64,000 nt of DNA from Nereocystis luetkeana. Taxonomy: Eukaryota; Sar; Phaeophyceae; Laminariales; Laminariaceae. The stretch covers positions 558,001 through 622,000 of the forward strand of contig JARUPZ010000020.1 in assembly GCA_031213475.1 (NCBI GenBank), given 5' to 3'. Shown here in pieces: positions 10,372 through 22,233 of the stretch. Under the pieces are notes generated by a model. It was not told the DNA's origin, did no database searches, and saw only the letters and a list, made by a program, of their open reading frames with translations. Position numbers and translations under genes: made by a program. Positions within the stretch are counted from its first letter, which is position 1; the number at the start of each line of letters is the position of its first letter.

Positions 10372-11754
10372 TAGTAGGCTGCCAAAGAGTCTGGTGCATC
10401 ATCACTACTTACTATTAATAGCAGCACGAAAAAGTCTAATTCGCATCAACTTCAAGAAGAAAGGTAATTCGCTTTTGCTTTTTAATCCTCTGTCTGGTAC
10501 AGACATACATGTTCTGTCTCTAACCGTCAGTCGATCACTTTGCTACCGTCGTCGTGTATTTCGTCTCCCCGGTTTCAGGAAATAAATAATGGTGAGATGG
10601 GTGTATCTATACTACAGAAAAAGTTTCTACTTTGATTATGAGCTAGTATTATTAGTATTGGTAGCCACCACCCACACACCCACACACATCACACCCACCC
10701 ACCCACCACACCACAACAACGCCGTGTACCTCATTTTCTTTTTACCAGACGCGTTCTGCGATAGAGGTGGCACATTTCCGCTAAAATGGTTTCTGAATGA
10801 CGGGGCTCCTTAACCCAAACTCGTTTTGTCTCCCCGATTTCAGAAAATAAATACCTGCTCAATACTCTGTACCTGGTATATTATTTCTTGCAAGCTGTAC
10901 CTACTAATCCGCCATCGCCTGGACTCTACATGACGTTATAATAGCATTCTTCGTAGCAGGAGGGTGTCTTTCCGTCCGTAGGGGCGGGCAGGCTTCCGGC
11001 TTCCACTGTCGCTCGGAATCGGAGCCGTGAGCCGTGGGCTTAAATTTCTTAGAGGCGAAGGGAGACATTCAGCGATATACAGATATCGGCAGACGAGCTT
11101 TCCCGTGAAAACTACCGCCGTATGGACCGGGCAAACCACAACCTATTGATGGCTGTTGGGGGGTGGGGCATCCTGCTCCCGCCGTGCTATCGTACTGCTG
11201 TGCTGGCATACCACTCTGTCCCGTAATAGAGCCATCGTATTTAATAATTAGGCGCGCGAGCGCGAAGCGCGTGCCTTTTGTTCTTGGTTTTCCAAGAAAA
11301 GAAAGCAGACGTTCAGAATGAGCGAAACCTCGCCTGCTGGGGTGCCGTCTGTGCTGGTGCCGACTGGTCTCTCTCCTCACTCGCACCAACTCCAACTGCG
11401 ACTTCACAAAAAAGAAGAGAAGCAAACTGAGAACAACGCTCAAAAGCATTTCATCGAAGGCAATAACAATTATTAATACCTGGCAGTTTGTTGCTGGTGG
11501 TTGCAGGTTGCAGTCTTCGTGTGAAACTCCCAGCTCCCAGCACTTACGGCCACCAAAACTCGAGGCAAGGGTCACCCTTTCCGAATATTCGGAATGAACA
11601 AGAAAAATACAAATAGGAAAAAACACGTTTTAATACCTTCCGTGTATAAGAAACGTGATATAAGAAAGTGACCTGGCCTTGAGCAACAAATAAGAATCTG
11701 AGCCTTACTCCAAATAGGAGTTTCTTATCGGCGGGCCTATACTGTATATACATT
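10372..11754. other. No recognised gene
   Basis: Contains CTATTAATAG (10412-10421), a CA/CACC-rich run (about 10665-10710) and TACCTGGTA (10870-10878). A 185-codon minus-strand frame (11069-11626) shows no domain I know and is probably chance. Confidence 0.45.
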
Positions 11755-11960
11755 TAGTATGTCTTCCGTTTTGCTTTTTTTGCTAGCTGATTTTACTTTG
11801 TTTTTTGCTTCGCTTCGTCTTCCTTTTGGTTTCTTGTCTACTAGTCTCTTTTTTTCCTCCCTGGTGTTCTTAGTAGCGGAGTACGTACATAGGTTTGTAT
11901 TTTTGTTTTATCTCTGTTCTACACCCCTCTCGTAGCGTGCGAGCCTGCAATCTACGAAAA
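11755..11960 (+). mobile_element. Diverged LINE 3' UTR remnant
   Basis: TCTACTAGTCTCTTTTTTTCCTCCCTGGTGTTC followed by AGTAGCGGAGTACGT parallels the CTATTAATAGTCTCC...CCCTGGTGTCCGCAGTGGTGGAGTGCG block of the LINE 3' UTR, with many substitutions. It is an older copy or a related subfamily. Confidence 0.55.
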
Positions 11961-12497
11961 TATTCGCATTCTTTGGTGTGTTTCCTTTAATGATTTCTTG
12001 TTTTTTTGGCTGAATTGAACGTTTTTCTCTCTTCCCTGGGTTGTGAATTTTCGACTTTGATTTCGATTTTTCAACGTCGAGTTGTTCTTTCATCCTGTCT
12101 ATTTCTTCTGGGTAGTGTATGCTCTTCTCAGTATCTGTGGCGACTTGTACAGCGTACCGCATGTATCTGATACGTACATGCGCAGACCTCACTTTTTGTT
12201 TTCGCCTGAGGTATAGATGTGCAGTTATCATAGGTATGTGTACTCTTATTTGCTTGTTTTATTTTCACTACATACAATATTATTTTCTGCAACGTGCGTA
12301 GGGGGGGTCCATTACTTGCAAGGTGCAACAAAACCACGACAACACCATTGACTGGCCGTACGTTGCGTTCTCGTCTCTTATCCTTGTCGTGCCAATACCC
12401 AACCAAATTGTATACTAGTAGTAGAGTTCCCTCCCCAGACAACTGGCCGGGGCTCTAACAAACGTAGTGTCGTATGACCTAGATCCTCATTCTATAC

Positions 12498-12530
<33 letters not shown>

Positions 12531-12992
12531 AGTTGTTCTCACATTAACTCAAAATAAAATGCAGTCCGTGGTCGCAGGACAGGCTCCAATAACTCTGGAG
12601 TGGAAGAAATACCTCAAGTAAAACAGAGACGAAAACAAAAAACAAGCATACGCACTCCACCACTGCGGACACCAGGGAAGCAAAAAGGTGACTATTAATA
12701 GCAGACAAAAACCTAAAAAAGAAGATGAAGCTAAGCAAAAAAAAACAAAACAAAACAAAAACAGAAGCAGATAGCAAAGCGCAAAAAAAAGGCAAAACGG
12801 ACCATACTAACAAAGACACAAAGAGGTACAAACGGGAATGAAAGAAAAATGAAAAAAAAGAAGGGACAAAAAAGCGATAATCACGGGCGGGGGGGAAAGA
12901 AAATACCAAAGGCAGGCACTGGAGCATACAGACACGCAAAGTTGCCCAGGTGGCACCATGCTAGTTACTTGGGTCCCAAAGAAGGGAGTGCA

Positions 12993-13820
12993 TCATGACG
13001 ATGATGGCCATAACCAGGCTTCAGTCTGTTGGGCAGACCGCCTCCCCCCCCTCCCCCCGCCATTCCCCCTCGTCCCCCTTTCGCCCCCCCCCTCTTCCCT
13101 GCCATTCTGCACACTCGCGTTGGCGTCAACGGCTGTGGTCGTTGTTGCAGCTATTCTATGCCGTTCTGCCGATGCCTCCTTCTCATCTGTATGCCATTTC
13201 CGCATGAAGGCCTCCGCCCCTTCCTCGACCCGTCGGAACCATCTGCCGGCTTTCTGTGCTGCCTCGCGCCGCCCTTCGAGCTTGATGCCGAACTCCTTGA
13301 GGTCCTCCTCAAGGTACCTCATCCAGTCCCACTCCTGTCCTCCGGAGTAACCCTTACCCCCAACCATCTCCCCAAACATCACCCTCTTCGGCAGACGCTC
13401 CTCTCCCATGCGTGTCACAAAGCCCGCAAACAAGAGCCTACGTCTGCGTACCGTCGTCTCAACGCTTTCAGATTTTGTCCTGAGAAGCGCGCTAGCATAG
13501 GATAGAATGTGGTCTTCGCGCTTTCGTTTTCGCCACCCGATGCATCGGAGGAGCATCTTGTGGTGGACCTCCCGTAGCCTACCGTAATTTGTCTTGCTCG
13601 GGCTCCAAGTAACGCAGCCGTAGAGCAACGTTTCGATCACCTCGGCTCTTCGCACCTTCAGGCGTAGGCGCACACCCGGGCGGTCATAGATTTCCATATT
13701 ATACCGTCCGAAGCATGCCCATGCCCTCTGGAGTCGACGCGTTACCTCGACACTTCTGCCCGTCCAATCTGCGCTGATAGCCCCGCCCAGATACACAAAC
13801 TCAGTCGTTGTTTGTACACT
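12993..13820 (-). pseudogene. LINE ORF, C-terminal domain (copy C)
   Basis: Continuation of the LINE protein after a frameshift, starting at about [12 protein letters not shown]. It includes ETLLYGCVTWSP, the HHKMLLRCIGW block and RRRRLLFAGFVTRMG, the usual post-RT region of endonuclease-RT LINEs. It ends in a low-complexity Gly/Arg-rich stretch encoded by the G-run near 13030-13100 and then stops. Over this part copy D at 16979-17692 is nearly identical. Confidence 0.85.
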
Positions 13821-15367
13821 TGGCCGGCTGCGATGACGGTGAACGGCACGTTCCCCCCATCTTTTGTTTGCAGACACATTATCTCCGTCTTGGCCTCCGA
13901 GACCGTCAGGCCGAAAGCGGCACATGCAGACACGATCACCGTCATCATCCTCTCCAGGCCGTTGGGTGATCCCGATACTATGGCCGCATCGTCAGCGTAG
14001 AGCATAGCCCACAGTGTCTGGGCCTCTTTATCATTCCCCTGTCCGTCGGCGTGCCCGGCCCGTGCCTTCCCCCTCTTATTTTTCTTCTTCTCCAGCTTTT
14101 GTTGGAGTTGCACCAAGCTGTCCGTGATGGCTTTATCAGCAGCGAAACGTTTCTCCGCCACACGCAGCACCACTGTAAAAAACATGTTGAACAACAATGG
14201 CGCGAGCACACACCCTTGCTGTAGGCCCTGTTTCACGTCGAACATATCTGAGCACTCGCCGTCATCCAGCCGCACGCATGCTCGCATGCCGTCGTGGAAT
14301 TGGCGGATAACGGTGAGCATTCTAGGTGGCACGCCAAAGCGAGCCAAGACAGCCCACAGGAGGGTTCGGTCGACGGAGGCATAGGCTTTGGTGAGGTCGA
14401 CAAAGCACATGAACAGCGGAGTGTCCTTCTTCCTTGACAATTCCTGCAAGCGTCGCACCACGAACATCATGTCGACCGTCGATCGTTCGGGCCTAAAGGC
14501 ACACTGCTCCTCTGGCAGAATGCCTTCCCGTTCGCAGTAGTCGCTGAGTCGGCGCGCGATGACTTTGAGGAGTAAACTGCCGGCATGCGCGACAAGGGAA
14601 ATGCCACGATAGTTACCACACTCCGTCCTGTCTTTCTTCTTGTGCAGCACCTTAATCGTTGCATCCTTCCATTGCTGCGGCACGACCCCTCCCCTCCACA
14701 CAGCGACGATAATCTTGTAGAAGCTTCCCAAGGTGTCCGAGTCTCCCTCGTCGGCCAGGACCTTCAGGAGTTCAGTTGCGAGACCATCAGGCCCAACCGC
14801 CTTGCGGTTCGCCACCGTCCTGATTGCGTCTTCCACCTCGTATCTAGACGGCACGTCGTCCAGCGGACTGCACGAGGGCCAGACCTTGAGCTCATCGACG
14901 ATAGTCGGGTTGAGGGTCGATGACTTGGTGTTTAGCAGCTCATGGAACCACCTTACCCATCGTTCCCGGATGAGGCCTATGTCTCGTAGTAATCTACCTT
15001 CCTCGTCCCTCATGTACTGCGAATGGAAAGTCCTCTTTCCTTCCACATTCATCCCCTTAAGGTGCTTGTAGAACCCAAACTGATCGCCTTCTTGGATACG
15101 CCTTTCGAGTTGACGGACGTATTCCTCGAAGAACTTCTGCACTCCGTTCGTCCTCGCACGTTTGAGCTGTTTAGTGGCAATCTTCACAGCTTTTCGCAGG
15201 TTTTTGTCTTCCGGGTTAGCACGTAGTTGCGTTCTCGCATTTTCCTTCTCCTGCCATCGTGAGTGCACCTCTGCTTTTACCTCTTCGGGCGTACACCAGC
15301 CCAGCGGCCCTTGTTTTCGACTGGTATGAGGTACTAGTTTAGCAGCAGTCGACAGCACGGTCTCCAC
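13742..15367 (-). pseudogene. LINE ORF, reverse transcriptase part
   Basis: About 541 codons in the same phase as the endonuclease frame upstream. Reverse transcriptase motifs in order: [30 protein letters not shown] (catalytic Asp), [15 protein letters not shown], and MLYADDAAI (the YADD catalytic pair). A charged insert rich in Lys ([15 protein letters not shown]) precedes the YADD motif. After about 13820 the homologous protein continues in another frame ([10 protein letters not shown]), so there is a frameshift at about 13800-13825 and the last ~20 codons here are off-frame. Confidence 0.9.
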
Positions 15368-15379
15368 TAGAGCAGTTGC

Positions 15380-16765
15380 CTAATCATCGACACTACCAAT
15401 TGTACCAGGCGGTGGGGGGGTACGTTTGGTTATCTCCCTATTGAGGTCCGCACGGAGACCGGGGTCTGCCATCAACCGTTGTAGATCAATAGCTCGTTTT
15501 CCGCTGCCTACTTTTACCCTCCGATTCGGCGCGAACCGACCCAAGAGGCGAATATTGCAGACCACGAGGTTGTGGTCAGATTCATGACGATCCTCTGGTG
15601 GTTTCCGTACTGTCATGTTGCGGACCAGGCGTCGATCAACTTGCCGAGTAAGGATGTAGTCTAGCCTACACTGACCCTTCCCGGAGTTTGGAGATTGGAA
15701 AGCGTACGACACTCCGCGAGTAGGTGTGGCAAAGAACGTGTTGAGGAGCGCAAGCCTGTTGTCAGCTGCGTGGAGGAGTAGTCGCTCTCCGTTGTTGTTC
15801 AATTCATCGCGCCCGTATTTACCCATCACCTTACTGCCGGCACATCCGGTCTCTCGCTCGCCGGTGCGAGCATTTGCATCCAAGAGCACAAGTAGGTGAT
15901 CCCCACCTGGGACCCCCGAGACGACTTTGTTCAGTTCGTTCCAGAAGTGATCTTTCTCGCGAACGGGTGCATCCAGTATCGGCGCATAGCCGACAACAAA
16001 AGAAACAGCATTTGGTTTGCCCTCAAGTTGAATGCGAACTTTCATCAGTCTGGCACTAACGCACTCCACCTCTAGACCATCCTTGCCCACACCTGCCACA
16101 ATAGACTCCCTGACAGCTAGTCCTACACCATGGGTGCCCTTCCTCTCGTATTTGCTGTCGTCTGCTCCAGAGCAAACAATTATGTATCCAGCTGCTGTGA
16201 ACGTGCTATGCCCGTCTCCCCTAGTCTCTTGGAGACCTACGACATCGCATCCTAGTTCCTGGCATACCTTCATGATGACCTCGCTGTGGCCGATGCCATT
16301 TTTGCCGTTGAAGGCGAGTGTGCGAACATTGAACGTACCCACGACGAGTTCCCCAGCTCTGTACCTAGCCCTAGCTTCTGAGCGTAACCTTCGAGCTTCT
16401 CTGCGATCTCTCCGACTCTGCCTCCTCTTCTTCCGTGCTGCGTGTTTTTTCTCCTCTACCCTCCGCTTTTCCCAGTCGGTGGGTTTCTTCCGTTCCGTGT
16501 TTTTTCGCCCGGCCCGGTTCGTGCCGAGGTTCCGACGTGCTGGGGGCAGCAATCCCAACGCGCCTCGACGCCCATCATCTCCTAGATGACGTCGAATGGG
16601 GTGCTTACTCACGTGGGTCCTAGCCTCTCTTCTCCGTTCGCTACGACTTCCACGCTTTCCGCGACGGTGATACGACACGGCTACCGCAGGCAATACTGCC
16701 GCGTGGAAAAAATCCGCGAGGAAATTTTCCGCCATATCGCTGGCCATCACCGCCGGCTCGACCAT
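15380..16765 (-). pseudogene. LINE ORF, N-terminal part: basic region and APE endonuclease
   Basis: About 461 codons. Residues ~1-135 are basic and rich in Arg/Lys, with runs such as RREARRLRSEARAR. The endonuclease follows and shows the expected AP-endonuclease motifs in order: GTFNVRTL, LQETR, VVGYAP, LLDANARTG, CRLDYIL and ESDHNLV. It would nick the target DNA to prime reverse transcription. The frame ends at a TAG (15380-15382) after GSVDD. The next frame starts in the same phase 12 bases on, so this is a single in-frame nonsense codon splitting one longer ORF. Confidence 0.85.
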
Positions 16766-16978
16766 GCTCGAACGCTAGTTAGATGCGCAAGCAAGGTCAA
16801 GGCCGCGCTCCACTGGGAGTTCTAGCATGTGTTGGGGAAGCTGCAGGCCGGAGCTCCACCCCGGCCGGGAAGCAGCCGAGGGAGTACTCTAAACCATTGA
16901 CGGCATACAACTCTGAGGTCGCACCCCGATATAGTTTGTACAGTAGTATTGAATATTGCATTTGCCCCCCGACAATAT

Positions 16979-18156
16979 AAGATGGAAATCTATGACCGCC
17001 CGGGTGTGCGCCTACGCCTGAAGGTGCGAATGCTGAGAGCCGAGGTGATCGAAACGTTGCTCTACGGTTGCGTTACTTGGAGCCCGAGCAAGACTGATTA
17101 CGGTAGGCTACGGGAGGTCCACCACAAGATGCTCCTCCGATGCATCGGGTGGCGAAAACGAAAGCGCGAAGACCACATTCTATCCTATGCTAGCGCGCTT
17201 CTCAGGACAAAATCTGAAAGCGTTGAGACGACGGTACGCAGACGTAGGCTCTTGTTTGCGGGCTTTGTGACACGCATGGGAGAGGAGCGTCTGCCGAAGA
17301 GGGTGATGTTTGGGGAGATGGTTGGGGGTAAGGGTTACTCCGGAGGACAGGAGTGGGACTGGATGAGGTACCTTGAGGAGGACCTCAAGGAGTTCGGCAT
17401 CAAGCTCGAAGGGCGGCGCGAGGCAGCACAGAAAGCCGGCAGATGGTTCCGACGGGTCGAGGAAGGGGCGGAGGCCTTCATGCGGAAATGGCATACAGAT
17501 GAGAAGGAGGCATCGGCAGAACGGCATAGAATAGCTGCAACAACGACCACAGCCGTTGACGCCAACGCGAGTGTGCAGAATGGCAGGGAAGAGGGGGGGG
17601 GCGAAAGGGGGACGAGGGGGAATGGCGGGGGGAGGGGGGGGAGGCGGTCTGCCCAACAGACTGAAGCCTGGTTATGGCCATCATCGTCATGATGCACTCC
17701 CTTCTTTGGGACCCAAGTAACTAGCATGGTGCCACCTGGGCAACTTTGCGTGTCTGTATGCTCCAGTGCCTGCCTTTGGTATTTTCTTTCCCCCCCGCCC
17801 GTGATTATCGCTTTTTTGTCCCTTCTTTTTTTTCATTTTTCTTTCATTCCCGTTTGTACCTCTTGGTGTCTTTGTTAGTATGGTCCGTTTTGCCTTTTTT
17901 GCGTTTTGCTATCTGCTTCTGTTTTTGTTTTGTTTTGTTTTTTTTGCTTAGCTTCATCTTCTTTTTTAGGTTTTTGTCTGCTATTAATAGTCTCCTTTTT
18001 GCTTCCCTGGTGTCCGCAGTGGTGGAGTGCGTATGCTTGTTTTTTGTTTTCGTCTCTGTTTTACTTGAGGTATTTCTTCCACTCCAGAGTTATTGGAGCC
18101 TGTCCTGCGACCATGGACTGCATTGAATTGTGAGTTAATGTGAGAACAACAACAAC
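16979..18156 (+). mobile_element. LINE copy D, 5'-truncated, facing copy C
   Basis: 1.18 kb: the C-terminal ORF part (MEIYDRPGVRLRLKV onward, to about 17692), the 3' UTR and a short AAC tail. It is almost identical to the matching part of copy C but on the opposite strand, so the two form an inverted pair with ~3.3 kb of copy C's 5' part between. A small insertion (MLRAE for RAE) near 17030 is one of few differences. The truncation point sits at ATATAAGATGG, similar to the ATAATATGG found there in copy C. Confidence 0.9.
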
Positions 18157-18314
18157 AGCAGCAGGGCATTGTACATTCAGAATCAGAAGGCTGACACAAT
18201 TCGCCGGAGACCGCCAATCTCATCCAATCAATTATCCTTCCCTGCGTATACTCAATTGAATCCGCACCACCCTTTACCCAGTTTTTGTACTGGTACCTGC
18301 TATTTACACCCGGT
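18157..18314. repeat. Left part of a segment duplicated at 25.5 kb
   Basis: GCATTGTACATTCAGAAT, CAATCTCATCCAATC and TCCTTCCCTGCGTATACTCAA match 25535-25665. Together with 18655-18815 this is a diverged paralogue of 25530-25815, split by the SINE. Confidence 0.8.
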
Positions 18315-18653
18315 CGCCCCGGTGGTTCAAGTGGCTAACCTCGAATTCTACTTGTTTGAGTCCTGGGTTCGAGCCCCAGGTGGGTCGGACATTGACTTTA
18401 TTTGCAAAAATAAAAATAAAAAAGGATTCAATTGTTGAGAGCGCCTTGCAGCGTAGGTAGGCACAATTCGATGCGAGTCGACGAGGGAAGAAAAGGCTGA
18501 AATCTTCTCGCGATAAAAATGAAGGCACGCACCGTAGCGGGAAGGGGGGAGAAGAGCCTGCTATGTGACCCCAGATCTGAGTTGCGAGTTGGAAGGAGAG
18601 AGAGAAGAAGATGTGCGAAGATAATAAATGGGATGAGCAAAAACAAAAAAAAA
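18315..18653 (+). mobile_element. tRNA-derived SINE, copy 2
   Basis: 339 bp, same head (GGTTCAAGTGGCTAACC, then the T-arm with GGTTCGAGCCC), same body and an A-rich end, matching copy 1 at 2271-2617 with only scattered differences. The flanking segments on both sides are contiguous at 25.5-25.8 kb, which serves as an empty site and confirms the borders independently. Confidence 0.9.
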
Positions 18654-18654
18654 T

Positions 18655-18815
18655 GATGTCATCATCGGGATATTATACATTGCTATATATATTCGTTGTG
18701 GTCTTACTCCGCGTCTACATCCCGCCCCCACGCCATGGGTAGTAACCATCCTTCCACCCCATTCCCTCCCCTGGCGGCCTGGTGGTCTCGCAGGGCGAGC
18801 TTGTGTCGGGGCATC
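18655..18815. repeat. Right part of the segment duplicated at 25.5 kb
   Basis: CATCATCGGG, ACATTGCTATATATATTCG, CTACATCCCGCCCCC, ACGCCATGGGTAGTAA and GGTCTCGCAGGGCGAGC match 25686-25802. Confidence 0.8.
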
Positions 18816-20215
18816 CGGCGCGAGATCGCGACCTGGGTAGTCACCTATATTATTACCTGAAAAAGGTGCTACTTACAGACGCCTTTTTCTGGATAGCGAC
18901 CCCCCGTCAGTTCCTGCGATGATGCTCGCCGCCAGCTGGTCGATGAATTCGCTGCCTTCCTTTCCGAGGCGACCATATGTTTGATCCCATACAGCAGTCA
19001 GCAACCTGGCCTGGCTACCTCTGCAGCATCGTGTACCTTTCTCCAACCTCTTCTAACGCACATGACTAATATACCCACGTCCTCTGGATTACAGTATAGT
19101 ATTGCCGTTGTACACGTTGGGTAACTCTGATAGGTTCCATTAAATACGCTACCTAATCGCCCTTTGCGGCACCCCCCCCCCGACCGCCAGCATACGTAGC
19201 CGCTTCCTCCAATGCACAGGTAATGGAGGGTCGAATTCACTGGGATCATATATGTATATATATACCTGGTATGTTTTAGGTGGCCACCTGGCGCAATGAC
19301 CCACGAGCCTCCGCGAACCCCCCCACACGTTAACCTCGTCACCGTACCGATACGACGACAGGCGGCTGCTTTCTGCCCAAGACGGATGGTTCGACATAAG
19401 CCCTCCGCATGAGCACGACGGCACTGCCGACCGGGCTTCCCCCTGAACATGTCCCCAGGCGATATCGCGTGTGCATACAGCAATCGGGCCCTGTTGGGCC
19501 GGGCCACCTTTACGGTAATGCGGCACACCTCCGGCGCCCTCATCTAATGTAATGCGGGAACGCCGATGAATAGGATGACGGGCCTGCTCATAGGCGGACA
19601 ATATTCCCAACGCGCGGCAGCCGGGAACCTTCTGTGGCAGTGCAGTGGTAGCTAATCGATCATTGGTCGAACGTCTCCGCTCATTGTTGAACCTCCAGCA
19701 TCCTGGAGAGACATATCTCGAGTCTCGCAAGGCTCTTGCGTTTCTGAAAAGTGCGTCGTTAAATTCCCGTGATTTTAGGCGACCACAAGGGCTCTAGTTC
19801 CTCGCGACGGTGGTCGGATGGCTTCCACCATAGGTAACGACGCCATGACATGTACTCCGTCTCCGACGCAAGACTCTCTGTTGGGAGCACCGCCAGAACC
19901 GCGTAAATCAATGCCGGGCTAATGACCCCCTCCGTTATCAGGAGACCACGTACAGTAGTCGTGCGTACAGTAGTATTTTGTAATATGCACGGACCAATAC
20001 ACGCCGGTGTCGCACAATGCGGACTATCACGCAACAACAGCCGGCGGTGAGCGTTATATCTATTCTGTACCTACCATAGTTGCGGCTACACCATCGCCTG
20101 CCCAGACGCGTAATGGTAGGCGCAGCGCCTATTAATAACTACAGTATATGAGTCTCCTCACTTGAGGAAGGAGTTCTATACTATATACTATCATTAATAG
20201 TACACTTACATTATT
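18816..20215. other. No recognised gene
   Basis: Two overlapping minus-strand frames of 181 and 193 codons (18998-19730) have no domain or motif I recognise. TACCTGGTA lies at 19263-19271. Unknown; a decayed transposon is possible. Confidence 0.4.
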
Positions 20216-20219
20216 AATA

Positions 20220-20400
20220 GTTGTTGTTGTTGCTGTTCTCACATTAACTCTCTGACGAAGGAGTCCGTGGTCACACAAAGGTGCTGGAGCCCTAGGAAGA
20301 TCCGAAAAACAAAAAAAAATCGAAACTTCGGCCGCCTCAAAATACACGAAACGAAGAAAGCGCACACGAGCTAACACCAATGTGCAAACTGAACTAACAT
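20220..20400 (-). mobile_element. Diverged LINE 3' end remnant
   Basis: TTGTTGTTGTTGCTGTTCTCACATTAACTC is the reverse complement of the LINE end plus its AAC tail, followed by GTCCGTGGTC and GGAGCC as in the other copies. Beyond that similarity fades. Minus-strand orientation. Confidence 0.65.
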
Positions 20401-21550
20401 GGCCACGGGTATATCCTCTCAACTATAACATAGAGTACCCCCGTTCCCACCACTAACCAACTCGAGGCTGCTGACTACAGCGGATGTTGTCTGAAGTGCT
20501 GCCTGCACCGTACGAAACGCACGGTAGTCGTGAAAACGAAAGAGGAACACACCTGCCTGCTATCTGGAGTGCTGTCAGAGTGAAGACTCGCGGATATATG
20601 CAGTGAAAAAGGAGCAATCGAACCTTACTACCACACGAATATCAACGATCGCCATCTCTTCCTGGACTGTCTGACACAAAAAGGTGCAGCACATATATTA
20701 TACCACGTCCCTGATAATTGCGTAGGTTATTCCCCATGAAGGGTATACAACTCGTTAAACTACAATAACCAGTGACGAGTACCGGTAGATACTATTCTGC
20801 CTCGTGAAAAACAATACCAGGAAAAAACAAACTATGTCTGCTTCTCTCGTGATGATAGTGTGCGCGCAGACCATGGGTCTCCGTGCACCGTCTTCCTGCC
20901 GCTCTTCATGGCCGCCTCATCGCCTTGGCCCAATCCACCCGCTCCTTTGCGCGTGCACCCGTTGCCATTCCCTTCCAGTCGATTCCCTTTCTCCGTCATC
21001 CTCAAAAACAAAATGCTCCTCGCACTTGCGGTTCTGATCTGAAAAATAAAATAGTACAGTTCCTCCGCCAACAATCGGCTTTGATTATAATTGATCACTG
21101 TGTAGGCAAGGCCGATAAAAAAGGGTCGCTGCTCTAACGCAGGTGGGACATGGAATGAACCTTAAGGGGGAACCCTGGCGCTCACCGCCAAGACAGTGGC
21201 TTCACACCGATACACATTCCCATGGACTATTCGCAGGTACCTACAGTAACAATTGTAGAATGCCACATCCAACGGGACTTTTCGTATTCGGCAGCTCCTC
21301 TCCTCAGTCCAGGAACCCCATCGACGAGGATGCTCTGATAAGGTACAATGGTTGTCCGCCGCGGAGCCCTTTACGTGGAGATGTTGGTCCACTATTGTAT
21401 TTACTTATATTTTAGTGCTTATTTATTCGAACACCATCTTGTTCCGGTTCCCGGTAGGCGAGCTCCAAAAAAGTCACGCCTCGATCCGTCCTCGAACTAG
21501 TGGGACGGTGTAGCATACCGCGGAGGTAAGTTTTTTTGGCGGGTGCGGGG
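20401..21550. other. No recognised gene
   Basis: Short overlapping frames on both strands, none with a recognisable domain. Confidence 0.4.
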
Positions 21551-21558
21551 TTTCCCTC

Positions 21559-22233
21559 ATGAGTGGTTACCCCGGCACACTAGCCGGTAGCGGTTGCGCC
21601 ACTTGTGTTGCAAATGGCGGGAGACGGGGGGTTTGCTTTCAATCTCCTGTCGTGGAAGACGCTACGAAGTCCCGCCCAAGCGGTTGGGGATCGGAAGAAT
21701 CTAGACTGCCGCGAAATTTACGCTGTCACAGCCTTGGTCGAGCATCGACAGGCGACGGAACCCAGACGGTCATCACGCTCCGAGCGGTCGGGATTCCTTT
21801 CCCGACCGTTCTAAAAGGCGGCGAAAAGGGAGGACTGGCGTCGACCCCGGAGCAGATGACCACCAGCCTCCAGGCCCATCGGCTGGCGGCTGGCATTAAG
21901 AATAAGCAGTCTACGATGCAACAATTCCGGGCGAGAGGGGCGGCGAGTCAAAACATGGACGGTACAGCCATGGACGCTCCTATCGAGCACGTGGGGTGGA
22001 AACCTGTAACCGTCGCGCGCAGATACGCAGGGGTAACAGCGTCCGAGGACGCGGCGGGGGTGAAGTGTTCTCGCGAAATAGCGTCCATAAAGGCGGGCGT
22101 CTTGTTAGTGTCCGGGCAGTGTGCACCTTCAAACACAGCGTTCCCACAGGGCAATCGAAGACGAATCCACCAGAGGCCAAGGTTAAAGCTTCGGTATTCC
22201 AAGGACAACAATGAATCCACGGCAAGGATATGA
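21559..22233 (+). pseudogene. Tyrosine-recombinase-like fossil fragment
   Basis: A 224-codon frame. Its C-terminal part (about residues 105-165) has the spacing of a tyrosine recombinase catalytic tail: an HRLAAG stretch, FRARGAASQ, then EHVGWKPVTVARRYAGVTAS, i.e. an Arg, a His/Trp pair and a final Tyr. The upstream part is not recognisable. The source could be a DIRS-like element, a Crypton-like transposon or a virus-type integrase; the sequence does not decide. I treat it as a broken relic. The assignment rests on motif spacing only. Confidence 0.35.

Larger units (their letters stand above)
12498..16880 (-). mobile_element. Nearly full-length APE-type LINE, copy C
   Basis: Minus-strand non-LTR retrotransposon. 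Reading 5' to 3' (right to left) it has an N-terminal basic region, an APE-like endonuclease, a reverse transcriptase, a C-terminal tail domain, a ~500-bp 3' UTR and an (AAC)n tail (GTT repeats on the plus strand, 12498-12539). Endonuclease plus RT in one reading frame and a microsatellite tail suggest an RTE-like element. The coding frame is interrupted once between endonuclease and RT and shifted once after the RT, so this copy should not be able to move by itself. The exact 5' end is not resolved; 16.8-16.95 kb is an estimate. Confidence 0.85.

Noticed and set aside
18998-19730. Two overlapping minus-strand frames of 181 and 193 codons
   Set aside because: They overlap in different frames, have no recognised domain and no splice context; not supported as genes.
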